From contig NZ_JACHGO010000005.1 in assembly GCF_014202345.1 (NCBI RefSeq), positions 248,001-312,000 of the forward strand: a DNA stretch of 64,000 bases, in the 5' to 3' direction. How positions within the stretch are numbered: the first letter of the stretch is position 1; the number at the start of each line of letters is the position of its first letter. A model generated the notes under the pieces. That model worked only from the letters and a program-made list of their open reading frames with translations. It had not been told where the DNA came from and made no database searches. This document shows positions 46,909 through 54,277 of this stretch, one piece after another. The DNA comes from Desulfovibrio intestinalis (GTDB lineage: Bacteria; Desulfobacterota; Desulfovibrionia; Desulfovibrionales; Desulfovibrionaceae). The position numbers and the translations under genes are program-made.

Positions 46909-47111
46909 GGCTGGTGCTCCTCGCCATCACGAACCAAGGTCACTGTTTGCGCGTTGTAGTCGGCAGATATAATTGCGCCACATTTATTACATTCAACCTG
47001 CTGTGTTGCACAGATCGTTGTTGGCGGGAGAATTTCAGCGCTGCAAGCACATATGATTTTCCAACGATTTGTCCGCCCATCTCTGGACAGCCCTAAATGC
47101 ATAAGTTTCAT
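46896..47111 (-). CDS. Small zinc-ribbon-like phage protein
   Basis: A 71-residue protein starting MKLMHLGLSRDG with CACS...C...CNKCG, giving four to five Cys that could hold a zinc. The start at ATG 47111 has GGGAGGG directly upstream and overlaps the methyltransferase stop by 4 nt; a longer frame to 47159 lies inside that gene. Unknown function. Confidence 0.55.
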   Translation of the reverse strand: MKLMHLGLSRDGRTNRWKIICACSAEILPPTTICATQQVECNKCGAIISADYNAQTVTLVRDGEEHQPCPS

Positions 47112-47842
47112 CCTTCCCTCCCGTAGTGAGCAGCAATAATCGCGCAGCCTAATTCGCATGCCATCTGTGGTTTAACCGCATTCCCTAGGGCTTTATTTCG
47201 GTGTGCCCCGTTGGGAACCCCATGACCGCTTCTGTAAGTTCTGGCGAGGGATACCGATGCCCGATCACCAGTGAGCAGAAATCCTGCCAGTTGTTCGTTA
47301 GCGCTTGTTTTTTTGTTACACCGCGGCGTGGTTTCAAGCGGCCCCCTTTGTAGTTGGTTGCCAAAGGTGTGGGCCAAAATCCAAACCCGTCCGCGTCTGT
47401 CTTTGGAATTGATGGCACAAGCTGGAATAAGCATGCTCCATGCGGAGTATCCAAGGATGTCCAAGTCAGAAAGCACATCGTCGAGCCCCATCGTGACGTG
47501 TCCAGCAACATTCTCAAACAAGCACCAAGTGGGCCTTTTTGCGGCAATGATCTGCTTAAAGAACGGCCAGAGGTGGCGGTCATCTCTCTTGCCCTTGCGC
47601 TTCCCGGTAAGACTGAAAGGCTGGCAAGGGTATCCGCCGGCAATAAGGTCAACTGTCGGGAGGAGGTCCGGAGAGGCAGCGCATTCGCACACATCACGCC
47701 ACCGTTGAACGTCTGGCCAGTTTTTTTCGAGAACCTTTGTGCAGAATTCATCTTTTTCCACCTGCCCTTTGCATTCCATCCCTGCCCATTCCAGCCCCAT
47801 AGTGAAGCCCCCTATGCCTGCGCAGAGGTCTAGGAATGTCAT
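47108..47842 (-). CDS. Phage C5-cytosine DNA methyltransferase
   Basis: Transfers methyl from S-adenosylmethionine to C5 of cytosine, likely protecting phage DNA from host restriction. The compact 244-residue protein has motif I FLDLCAGIGGF, the catalytic PCQPF (C73), ENV (110-112), the RRGRVWILA motif VIII region and motif X KALGNAVKPQ. The target-recognition region is very short (about 50 residues), as in other phage orphan enzymes. Start ATG 47842 after GAGGGGGAG overlaps the upstream stop (TAATG). A second long open frame is nested within it. Confidence 0.92.
   Translation of the reverse strand: MTFLDLCAGIGGFTMGLEWAGMECKGQVEKDEFCTKVLEKNWPDVQRWRDVCECAASPDLLPTVDLIAGGYPCQPFSLTGKRKGKRDDRHLWPFFKQIIAAKRPTWCLFENVAGHVTMGLDDVLSDLDILGYSAWSMLIPACAINSKDRRGRVWILAHTFGNQLQRGPLETTPRCNKKTSANEQLAGFLLTGDRASVSLARTYRSGHGVPNGAHRNKALGNAVKPQMACELGCAIIAAHYGREG
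47185..47751 (-). CDS. Putative overlapping gene nested in the methyltransferase (+1 frame)
   Basis: An uninterrupted 188-codon frame with ATG 47751, wholly inside the methyltransferase gene and shifted by +1. The product is basic and Ser/Thr/Pro-rich. Its central part (CFLTWTSLDTPHG, then LFQLVPSIPKTD and GFWPTP) and its end (AVMGFPTGHTEI) resemble a family of phage proteins I recall from databases, often annotated beside or as cytosine methyltransferases, with endings like MGFPxGWT. If so this is a true overprinted gene; it could also be a chance product of codon bias. No strong ribosome site is evident. Confidence 0.4.
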   Translation of the reverse strand: MNSAQRFSKKTGQTFNGGVMCANALPLRTSSRQLTLLPADTLASLSVLPGSARAREMTATSGRSLSRSLPQKGPLGACLRMLLDTSRWGSTMCFLTWTSLDTPHGACLFQLVPSIPKTDADGFGFWPTPLATNYKGGRLKPRRGVTKKQALTNNWQDFCSLVIGHRYPSPELTEAVMGFPTGHTEIKP

Positions 47843-48048
47843 TACTCCCCCTCGCCCGCAGCAACGGCGCGCTTGTTCCACGTCTGCACGGCCCATGCGC
47901 GCGACCGACTGTTTTCGGGCCGATATTTTATGGGCTTGCAGGAGCAGCCATCACGAGAGCAGACAATTCTCCACGCTTCATCGGTATTGCAACTCTCCAC
48001 CAGCGCAGGCGCTCCGCACCTATGGCAAGGCTTCAAAGGAGGGTTCAT
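47842..48048 (-). CDS. Lar-like (restriction alleviation) zinc protein
   Basis: A 68-residue protein with CHRCGAP at the N-terminus, a second Cys group (CSRDGCSC) and the closing W-x-W-N-K-R (AVQTWNKRAV). This pattern is that of Lar-family restriction alleviation proteins of lambdoid phages, which modulate type I restriction. GGAGGTGAAGAT precedes ATG 48048. It is directly upstream of, and coupled to, the DNA methyltransferase, giving a two-gene anti-restriction module. Confidence 0.7.
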   Translation of the reverse strand: MNPPLKPCHRCGAPALVESCNTDEAWRIVCSRDGCSCKPIKYRPENSRSRAWAVQTWNKRAVAAGEGE

Positions 48049-48560
48049 ATCTTCACCTCCGATTCAGCCACGGCGCGGCGTTCAGGCTCCCTTGAGGCCT
48101 CTTCTCGGCGTAAGGCTTCGTCCCAATCACCTTGATATAACTTGATAAATTCTTTGCGGCTCATGCTTTTCACCTGTCCAAGGTCACTTTCAGCCACGGC
48201 GCGGCGGGCGGCTTCTTTCTGTTCCCAAGCCTCGGCAACGGACGCACGGGCTTGTAAAATGTTATAGGCATTGCCACCCCGGCGTGCTGCACCTTCCGCA
48301 GAGCAGGCGTCTATGTATGTATCGTGGGCGGACATGTAGTCCCGCAGCCTGCGCACCTCGGCCTCGGTGGCCTCCAAGGCGGTGAGTAGGCGCGGCACGG
48401 CGTTGCAAGCGGCTGCTATGTAGGCAATCCTGTCATCAGTTAGCCCGTCAAAGCCTACGCTCGGCACCTCGTCTTCATCCAGCGGCAGGAGGTAAGATTT
48501 GTCCGCCTGTTCCCTCAGTCTCGCCCGCTCTTCCGGCGTTATCGTGGTCGTGTTAGTCAT
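48045..48560 (-). CDS. Ead/Ea22-like phage early protein
   Basis: A 171-residue protein. The stretch GLTDDRIAYIAAACNAVPRLLTALEATEAEVRRLRDYM matches the Ead/Ea22-like family of phage early accessory proteins, whose role is unknown. Coiled coil and helical thereafter. Contains two copies of a short (R)RAVAES unit (around 120 and 162), showing internal duplication. GGAGGCCAGCC precedes ATG 48560; overlaps the Lar-like gene by 4 nt. Confidence 0.6.
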   Translation of the reverse strand: MTNTTTITPEERARLREQADKSYLLPLDEDEVPSVGFDGLTDDRIAYIAAACNAVPRLLTALEATEAEVRRLRDYMSAHDTYIDACSAEGAARRGGNAYNILQARASVAEAWEQKEAARRAVAESDLGQVKSMSRKEFIKLYQGDWDEALRREEASREPERRAVAESEVKI

Positions 48561-48780
48561 GGCTGGCCTCCATCTCTTTCATGGCCTTGTTCACTGCCCA
48601 TTCGCGGTAGCACCCCGCGCACAGAGTCGGTGACGGGTCTATGCGCTTTCCGGCAGGGTCAAATTTTTCGGGGTTAGGGCAATCCAACAATAAGCAGGAC
48701 TCAGCGACCTTAAAGGCCAGAGCGTCCAGCGCCTTATCAAACACGCGCAGTTCTTGGGCTGGCGTCAGTTGTGTGCTCAT
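48553..48780 (-). CDS. Hypothetical phage protein with CxxC
   Basis: A 75-residue protein with four Cys (SCLLLDCP, LCAGCYREW) that could bind a metal. No domain recognised. A strong GGAGGCCATCC site precedes ATG 48780 and it overlaps the next gene by 8 nt, supporting expression as part of the early operon. Confidence 0.55.
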   Translation of the reverse strand: MSTQLTPAQELRVFDKALDALAFKVAESCLLLDCPNPEKFDPAGKRIDPSPTLCAGCYREWAVNKAMKEMEASHD

Positions 48781-49102
48781 GGATGGCCTCCGTGGCGCTT
48801 ATTTCAAACTGTCGATGCGGGCTGATATATCTATCCGGTTTGGGTGTGTGCGTTGGTGCGGAAACGCCATTAATCCCTTGTGCGGCGTTGTCGTAGTACA
48901 TGCAGAGAGTTTGCAGTTTGAAAACTGTGAATGATATTTCAAGCTTCAAACACCCACTTTCTGCATTATGGTCGCATGTAAAGCATGACCTGCTCTGCGG
49001 ATTACGGAAGCACCACGCCTCATGCGCCTTAATCCTGGTCTTTTGCGTGCCAATTTTTCCGCACCTGTACTTGCAGCGATACGCCTTGATTTGTTCAGGC
49101 AT
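48737..49102 (-). CDS. Hypothetical Cys/His-rich phage protein
   Basis: A 121-residue protein. The N-terminus has CKYRCGKIGTQKTRIKAHEAWC and then CFTCDH, which gives two possible zinc sites. AAGGGA precedes ATG 49102. It overlaps the next gene by 44 nt, more than usual, so the C-terminal part is less certain. Confidence 0.5.
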   Translation of the reverse strand: MPEQIKAYRCKYRCGKIGTQKTRIKAHEAWCFRNPQSRSCFTCDHNAESGCLKLEISFTVFKLQTLCMYYDNAAQGINGVSAPTHTPKPDRYISPHRQFEISATEAIHEHTTDASPRTARV

Positions 49103-49147
49103 AGGAAATCCCTTCCGCGTTGTCGGTATGCGCGGCCCACCGTGAGG

Positions 49148-49396
49148 CTATTTACGTTTGAAAACCACACTGCATCCGTCCATGCGCCGTAGTGTCCGGC
49201 CGTCTGGAGTCAAAACTTCATATGGCATACACATTACCGGGTGGTTGTTTTTCTGGCACTCAGGACGCCAGTCGCAATGGCGACAAATGTTTTCGTTGCA
49301 ATCAAGAGGCACAACGCTGGACTTAAGCACGGCATAATGCCCTGACGGCGCTTCACTGGGATTAAGTATGGGAATCAGGTTCATCTGTGTTTGCAT
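49148..49396 (-). CDS. Hypothetical small Cys-rich phage protein
   Basis: An 82-residue protein with CNENICRHCDWRPEC followed by another Cys, resembling a treble-clef or zinc knuckle, and a basic tail. TGGAGG stands 6 nt before ATG 49396. It begins immediately after a hairpin terminator on the same strand, so read-through or a nearby promoter is needed. Confidence 0.55.
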   Translation of the reverse strand: MQTQMNLIPILNPSEAPSGHYAVLKSSVVPLDCNENICRHCDWRPECQKNNHPVMCMPYEVLTPDGRTLRRMDGCSVVFKRK

Positions 49397-49411
49397 TGTG
49401 CCTCCAGAAAT

Positions 49412-49435
49412 AAAAAAGCCGCCTCAGTGGGCGGC
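49412..49435 (-). terminator. Leftward intrinsic terminator or attenuator in the early operon
   Basis: GCCGCC-cactga-GGCGGC on the minus strand followed by TTTTTT, located 16 nt before the next start codon. Read-through would be needed for the downstream genes, suggesting antitermination or a polarity step. Confidence 0.7.
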
Positions 49436-49502
49436 ATGTTCACCACACAATTTCAGGCGACACCGTCCAGATGCCGCCTGTTGTGTGAGGTGAGGTAAGG
49501 GA

Positions 49503-49700
49503 TCATAGTTTGTTAAACAGCCCACACCCGCAAATGGGGCATTTTTTCTTTTTACTGACCGTCCCACACTTTTTACAGGCGCGGGACGGTTTGCCGTCAC
49601 TCAACCTTTCGCCCTTGCATGAGGCATAGATGCGGGCAAAGTTCTTAGTTTTGCTCTTGCCTTGCCACTCAGGGCGGTTCGGGTTGTCGTAACCGCTCAC
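49503..49700 (-). CDS. Small zinc-ribbon phage protein
   Basis: A 65-residue basic protein ending in a clear zinc ribbon: CKKCGTVSKKKKCPICGCG. The start is GTG 49700, overlapping the upstream stop (GTGA). Small proteins of this kind are common in phage early operons; function unknown. Confidence 0.55.
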   Translation of the reverse strand: MSGYDNPNRPEWQGKSKTKNFARIYASCKGERLSDGKPSRACKKCGTVSKKKKCPICGCGLFNKL

Positions 49701-50986
49701 TGGATGGCGGACTCAGTTGCCGACGGCTCCAGAGCCACGGGTGGCTGTTCTGCAGGAACTTCGTTCACGCCGTCCGTGATCCAATTATCATCACTGGCGC
49801 CGTCTGCCGCTTCGGGGTTGCGCATGCAAGTACTGCACGGGGGCATTGTGACCGCCATGCTTTTGTAATTGCATGTGGGGCACTCACGGCGCGGCGTCCA
49901 GTTGTCCAGGCCGCCCTCAACGGTCTGAGCGCAATTAGCGCATTCTTCAGCCTGTGTGCCGTCAGCCGCGTCGTCGATGCGTGCACAGTTAATGCAGGTA
50001 TGCCCCCACGTCTGCGGCGTCTGCTCCGTAGTTCCTTTTTTACGAGGATCTTCGCCCAAGGGCGCTGAATGCCCTTTGCCACTGTCAGGCGGGCCGTCAA
50101 ACAGCGTCGGGCGACGTTCGTCTGTGGTCATGGGGCGGCGCATGATTTCTTCAGCTACATCGTCCGCCGTGACGTAGACAAGTTCGCCGGAATCAAAGTC
50201 CTGGTACACGTCGCACAGCACGTCTTGCGGCTCAGTCTTGCCCCTGCGGAATTCAGCAGCGGCTTTGCTCAACCGCTTTTGTTCCGCATCAATCTTTGCC
50301 TTGTATTCCTTCCGCGTATCTGCAAGCTCGTCTTCGAGCATGTCAATCCTGGCCTGGGCTGCGGACATCTCCTTGCCCAGGGCAATCTTGTCTTCGTCAG
50401 ACAACGGAAACGCCTTGGTGCAGGTATCACGCTTGAGCCAATGGACATCATGCTTACGCCACGTCCCAGGCGCATCAGCGACAGCTTCTTCGCTTGAGAC
50501 TTCGTCAGGGCAGAGGTCGGTTGGCTCAATGGCGCTGGCCAGAACGCTACAAAGGAGCGTGTCACCGATGTTCAAGCTGTCAGCGTCGTGCGTGAAATCA
50601 GTCGTGGCCAGGTCAGCCGTATTGCCGTGGCGATCTTCAACAGTGGCGGCTTCACCGTCCTCAGAAACGGCATGGATGGTCAGGGTGATGGATACGGTGG
50701 ACTGAGAGGCAGGCTCTGACGCGGCTTCTTCCCCTTCACCGAAAGCCTTTACGTATCCCTGCCCGTCCACCAACCCTTTGTCTTCGGCCAGCCAATCGGG
50801 CAGCGTCACTTCAACATTTATGTCGCCGCGTTCCCCGGCATATTCAATTTCAGACTTGGCCAACCAAACTTCATCGCCATTGCAAGCAAGAAGGATGGCT
50901 TCTTCTGTTTCTTGTATAATGTCGCCATAAATGGTGAACATTTCCGGTTCAGGCTGCGGCAGAGCCTTAGCTTTCTTTCTGGCCAT
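49697..50986 (-). CDS. Large phage protein with C-terminal zinc-ribbon cluster
   Basis: A 429-residue acidic protein. The N-terminal 150 residues look like beta-rich repeats (ITLTIHAVSEDGEAATVED), residues about 205-250 are a coiled coil with a MSAAQARIDMLEDELADTRK heptad pattern, and the C-terminal third carries at least four C-x2-C pairs (CINCARI, CANCAQ, CPTCNYKS, CSTCMRNP). Not recognised; placement just after the recombination genes suggests a DNA-related accessory role. TAGGAGATCAAC precedes ATG 50986, inside a hairpin-bounded leader. Confidence 0.55.
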   Translation of the reverse strand: MARKKAKALPQPEPEMFTIYGDIIQETEEAILLACNGDEVWLAKSEIEYAGERGDINVEVTLPDWLAEDKGLVDGQGYVKAFGEGEEAASEPASQSTVSITLTIHAVSEDGEAATVEDRHGNTADLATTDFTHDADSLNIGDTLLCSVLASAIEPTDLCPDEVSSEEAVADAPGTWRKHDVHWLKRDTCTKAFPLSDEDKIALGKEMSAAQARIDMLEDELADTRKEYKAKIDAEQKRLSKAAAEFRRGKTEPQDVLCDVYQDFDSGELVYVTADDVAEEIMRRPMTTDERRPTLFDGPPDSGKGHSAPLGEDPRKKGTTEQTPQTWGHTCINCARIDDAADGTQAEECANCAQTVEGGLDNWTPRRECPTCNYKSMAVTMPPCSTCMRNPEAADGASDDNWITDGVNEVPAEQPPVALEPSATESAIQ

Positions 50987-50997
50987 GTTGATCTCCT

Positions 50998-51034
50998 AAA
51001 AAAGCGCCCGCGACGCATGGGGAACGCCGCGGGC
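50998..51034 (-). terminator. Terminator/attenuator between SSAP and the 429-residue protein gene
   Basis: Minus-strand hairpin CCCGCG...CGCGGG followed by TTTTTT (50998-51003), then TAGGAG and the next start. As at 49412, transcripts must pass it to reach the downstream genes. Confidence 0.65.
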
Positions 51035-51062
51035 TTTTGTGGGGGTGTGTGAGGTGGGAAAT

Positions 51063-52151
51063 TTAAGATTGAACTGCTGGGGTAAGCTCGGGGCAATTTT
51101 CACGCTCAGGACAGTAGAAACAGTCGTCTTCAGGTACAGACGCGCCGTCCTTGCGTGGGCATGAGATGGTACGCTCCTGGCTTGCAGGCGGTGGCCCATT
51201 TTCTGCTGTGCTGGTCGGCCCATTGGTAACCTTGCCGCCAACCGCCTTTACCCCAGACAACTTGCCCTTTAGCTTTTCTGCGGTGTTTGCAGTCCCACTT
51301 TCTGGGTTGGCATCTTCATACTGTACGTAATCAGACCATTTCGCTTCACCAGAGCGAATTGCGGTATACACGGTTTGCAGATCATCAATTTGCGCCGGGC
51401 TTGCCTTGTCAATCGGGCATCTCAAGTACAAGGTCAGATCTTCAGGAGTTACACGCATGGCTGAAAACAAATCGCAGACTTTACGTATACGCTCCTGCGG
51501 ATCAGATACATCACCGCGCCGCGCCGCCTTCGCCGCTTCCAATGCCTCGTCTATTATGTCTTGTGGGATAAGACGAAGCCCTTCATTGCGGACCACCTTA
51601 GAAATTGCAGCCGCTTCTTTCACGGCAAGCTCTTCCTCGGTGGCACGGACGATAAAAACGGTTTGCCCGTTGGTGTTCGTTCGGCTCCTGATAATTTCAC
51701 GACCAGTACCGTTTCTGCGCTCAACGGTTTTATAGACAGTAATGACCTTCCCGAAACAAGAATTTGTTTCAAGATCAAGAACCTGGACACGAATTTTACG
51801 GAACTCGTCATTTTCAAACGTGGTTGTCGTGTCCACACGGATATTGCCCCACTGCTGTATAGCAAGCTCGGCAAATCGAATTGACGGCCCGCGCACTGTG
51901 CTGCCACCCACGGGTTTGGCGTATTCAACAGCCGCGGCGAATGCTGGGCGCTTGCAAGCATCAAGTATGCGCTGTCGCGCCTGCATGTAGTTTCTTGGAC
52001 GATGCAGGGCCATCGTATAGGCCGCCTGCACCAAGGCTTTTGCCTCTTCAGCTGCCGCCACTGCTGCCGGATCAATTGCTGTCGGTGGCTGGATTGCCAC
52101 CATGTTAGCATCGTTGCTACTCAAAATTTCGGGAGTGAGTGCCTGACTCAT
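51063..52151 (-). CDS. Putative phage single-strand annealing protein (RecT-like role)
   Basis: A 362-residue protein next to a YqaJ exonuclease, the usual place of an SSAP. It has the stretch HRPRNYMQARQRILDACKRP and VGGSTVRGPSIRFAELAIQQWGNI, which I recognise from a widespread phage family placed beside exonucleases, and VFIVRATEEELAVKEAAAISKVVRNEGLRLIP. It lacks a clear RecT or Erf signature, so annealing activity is inferred from context. A C-terminal Cys group (CPRKDG...CFYCPERENC) could bind zinc or Fe-S. Coupled to the exonuclease by an ATGA overlap. Confidence 0.65.
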   Translation of the reverse strand: MSQALTPEILSSNDANMVAIQPPTAIDPAAVAAAEEAKALVQAAYTMALHRPRNYMQARQRILDACKRPAFAAAVEYAKPVGGSTVRGPSIRFAELAIQQWGNIRVDTTTTFENDEFRKIRVQVLDLETNSCFGKVITVYKTVERRNGTGREIIRSRTNTNGQTVFIVRATEEELAVKEAAAISKVVRNEGLRLIPQDIIDEALEAAKAARRGDVSDPQERIRKVCDLFSAMRVTPEDLTLYLRCPIDKASPAQIDDLQTVYTAIRSGEAKWSDYVQYEDANPESGTANTAEKLKGKLSGVKAVGGKVTNGPTSTAENGPPPASQERTISCPRKDGASVPEDDCFYCPERENCPELTPAVQS

Positions 52152-52993
52152 GCCGCTTGCTCCTTCATGTTATCCCGCACTCGCGGAACGCCGTTTTTGT
52201 CAATACTCACGGATACATCAAAGCCTCGCGCCTTTGCTTTCCCCGTTTCAATGGCCATCTTTACCAGTTGTTCACGGCATGACCCTTCATAGGCCTCTGC
52301 CTCTTTCAATATATTCTTTGCTTCTCGCCAAACACCAGCAGCCATCATCCATTCTGGTGAATCCATTTTGCAGACTGTTGGAGAAAGGCTTGAAAGTTTT
52401 ACCATTGGCGCACTGCCTGCATCGGGAGGTATGCCAGTCAAAACATGGCGCTCCCAAAACTCCCTTCCAGCTTCCCACATCAGTCGTATCAAAGCATTGT
52501 CGCGTTCAATGCGGACAATGAGCAACCGAAAGGCGTCTGCGTTCCATGCACAAAAATCAGCCCACTCTAAGCCCGTCACACCCATGTAGTGTTGCACTTG
52601 GATTTGATAGTTTGCCGGAACGCCGTATTCTTCAAAGGCTATGAATTTTCCAAGCCGAGGGGCTTTAATTTCAAGAACGCCCGGAAGCTGTGGCAAATTT
52701 GGAATAATCAACCCGTCAAGGTTCGCTATGGCCCATGTTTCGATGCTGTGACGTTGAAGGGTTGGCAGCTGTACTTGAAAGCCTGTCTTTTTCACGTACA
52801 GATCACGAATAATCGGCTCAAGAAAATTACCGCGCTGCATGTCTGCGGACGGTTCTGTGTCTTGCGCGCCCAGCACTTTAGACCGCCACACTCCAAGGGG
52901 TGTACCGCCATACGGGCACACCCCCAAAACTGACGGCATATCTGAGCCGCCAAGCCCAGAGCGACGCAACGCTAGCCATTCTGAGCGGGTCAT
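52148..52993 (-). CDS. YqaJ-type phage recombination exonuclease
   Basis: A 281-residue lambda-exonuclease-fold nuclease. Motifs in order: LRRSGLGGSDMPSVLG, RGNFLEP (Glu), ANLDGLI (catalytic Asp), LEIKAP (the E-x-K pair) and the QIQVQHYMGVTGLEW region typical of YqaJ. It resects ends to create 3' single strands for the annealing protein it is coupled to. Overlaps the small upstream gene by 4 nt. Confidence 0.9.
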   Translation of the reverse strand: MTRSEWLALRRSGLGGSDMPSVLGVCPYGGTPLGVWRSKVLGAQDTEPSADMQRGNFLEPIIRDLYVKKTGFQVQLPTLQRHSIETWAIANLDGLIIPNLPQLPGVLEIKAPRLGKFIAFEEYGVPANYQIQVQHYMGVTGLEWADFCAWNADAFRLLIVRIERDNALIRLMWEAGREFWERHVLTGIPPDAGSAPMVKLSSLSPTVCKMDSPEWMMAAGVWREAKNILKEAEAYEGSCREQLVKMAIETGKAKARGFDVSVSIDKNGVPRVRDNMKEQAA

Positions 52994-53148
52994 CTCCCCC
53001 GCTCCATCTGTATTTTCTTTGCAGCCTCAGCATAGGCCGCCTGCTCTTTGGGCCCGTCGAGCGTGCAAATAATTGCGAATGGAATAATCAAAATCAGAGC
53101 CACCAGCCAGCCGCGCCAGTTCTTCAGCGGATTAAGCTCGTACAGCAT
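52990..53148 (-). CDS. Small single-pass membrane protein
   Basis: 52 residues beginning MLYELNPLKNWRG with one hydrophobic helix (WLVALILIIPFAIICTL) and a charged tail (KEQAAYAEAAKKIQMERGR). ATG 53148 to a TGA overlapping the exonuclease ATG (ATGA). The start lies 2 nt from the stop of the next small membrane protein, so these are coupled. Possibly a phage inner-membrane accessory such as superinfection exclusion; no direct evidence. Confidence 0.5.
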   Translation of the reverse strand: MLYELNPLKNWRGWLVALILIIPFAIICTLDGPKEQAAYAEAAKKIQMERGR

Positions 53149-53149
53149 T

Positions 53150-53260
53150 TCAGCCCCCTATCAGTCTGTTGCAGATCACCAGCACCAAAGGGACAAGGCC
53201 AGCCAAGGCAACGGCGCGCAGCCAATCGCTCAAATATGCAAGTTGTACATTATTAAACAT
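53150..53260 (-). CDS. Very small membrane protein (36 residues)
   Basis: MFNNVQLAYLSDWLRAVALA then a hydrophobic helix VPLVLVICNRLIGG. A strong GGGGAGG site lies just before ATG 53260, favouring this start over the longer frame. Paired with the 52-residue membrane protein downstream. Confidence 0.45.
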   Translation of the reverse strand: MFNNVQLAYLSDWLRAVALAGLVPLVLVICNRLIGG

Positions 53261-53615
53261 ACGCCCTCCCCTGTAGGCTTGCCGGAAAGTCCACGCCGGG
53301 GTGGATTCCGTAAGTTTTGCAGCACGGCGGATTCGCCAGCTCGTCGAGAAAATCAGAATCAGGCTCGAAGGCGTCTGCGTGATTGTCACAGCGGCCACTT
53401 TTTGCCGTAAGGGTTACGGACACGCCAGCATCAGCTTCAACCGCTGCGCGTTTGCAGGGGCACACGGCAAGCTCACCGCGCCGGATGCCGTTGCGGTCAT
53501 ACACAGGGACCGCCATAGCTTCTGAGCGATCCCAGAAGCGACAATTGCCGCAGATTCTTTCTGAGCTGAGGATTTCCAGATCATCACTCTCAGGCGTGTA
53601 AAGCTCTTCGCTCAT
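53253..53615 (-). CDS. Hypothetical Cys-rich phage protein
   Basis: A 120-residue protein from ATG 53615, with CGNCRFW near 20, CPCKR and CDNHADAFEP, a pattern common in phage early proteins of unknown role. Likely binds a metal. First gene of the leftward recombination operon. Confidence 0.55.
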   Translation of the reverse strand: MSEELYTPESDDLEILSSERICGNCRFWDRSEAMAVPVYDRNGIRRGELAVCPCKRAAVEADAGVSVTLTAKSGRCDNHADAFEPDSDFLDELANPPCCKTYGIHPGVDFPASLQGRAYV

Positions 53616-54226
53616 AGCGGCCCCCGTAAAAGTTGAGGCCGGGGAATTACCCCCGGCCTGTGTATGTAAACCGACATGGATGTCGGGAGATGTAAAAGCC
53701 GGACACACAATGCACCCGGCCCTGCGCTACCACGGGGAACACAGGGAAAGCGTGGAGCGCTTGCCAATTTGAAGTTCTTCCAGTTCCGCCCCGGTACGCG
53801 CCGGAGCGGTCAGAAATAAATTCGATGTAACCTGTTAGATATTCATGGCCTTGTTGGTCGGTTCGGCCCCCGTCGCTCCGGTGCGCAATGCGCTGCGGCC
53901 TTATTTTCAGCCGCTTTTACCCGTCCACGCCCCTTCTGCACCGGGCCAGTTCCCCTACTCCGAGCTTCTCTCGCGGTTTCCTACTGATCCACCGTGCCGC
54001 ATGGGCCGTGTGTCGTTCGGGCCTCTGGAATCCTGCTCAATCCGCGCTCCCCGGTTTCGGCGTTGTTGCTACTTGCTCGGCTGTGCCTCGCGTTTTCGCC
54101 GCCGTTCCCGTCTCGCAAAGCCAGTGTCTCAAAACAGAGACGATAGGTCAAGGCATTTGTTGCAATACAGAAACTAAAATGATAAAAATTTTTCCAGATG
54201 AGAGAATCCCGCAGATCAGCGGGCAC
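53616..54226. other. 610-base stretch without a confident gene, structured
   Basis: Both strands carry open frames of 80-118 codons (for example 53845-54177 plus, 53981-54226 minus) but neither has a good start or recognisable domain, and the sequence is unlike its neighbours in composition. A hairpin GGCCGGGG/CCCCCGGCC lies at about 53640-53663. A candidate leftward promoter (TTGACC at 54151-54146, 17-nt spacer, GACACT at 54128-54123) would give a leader of about 500 nt before the early operon. It may be a regulatory leader RNA or a highly diverged gene. Confidence 0.4.
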
Positions 54227-54248
54227 AAAAAAGCCCCTCGGTGAGGGG
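54227..54248 (-). terminator. Terminator after the KilA/BRO-like gene
   Basis: Minus-strand CCCCTCaccGAGGGG stem then TTTTTT. Confidence 0.8.
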
Positions 54249-54277
54249 CGGTGAAAATCTTGAGTTGGCTAAGTGGG

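Noticed and set aside
53845..54177. 110-codon plus-strand frame
   Set aside because: Starts and composition do not support a normal gene; mentioned as part of the unassigned stretch instead.
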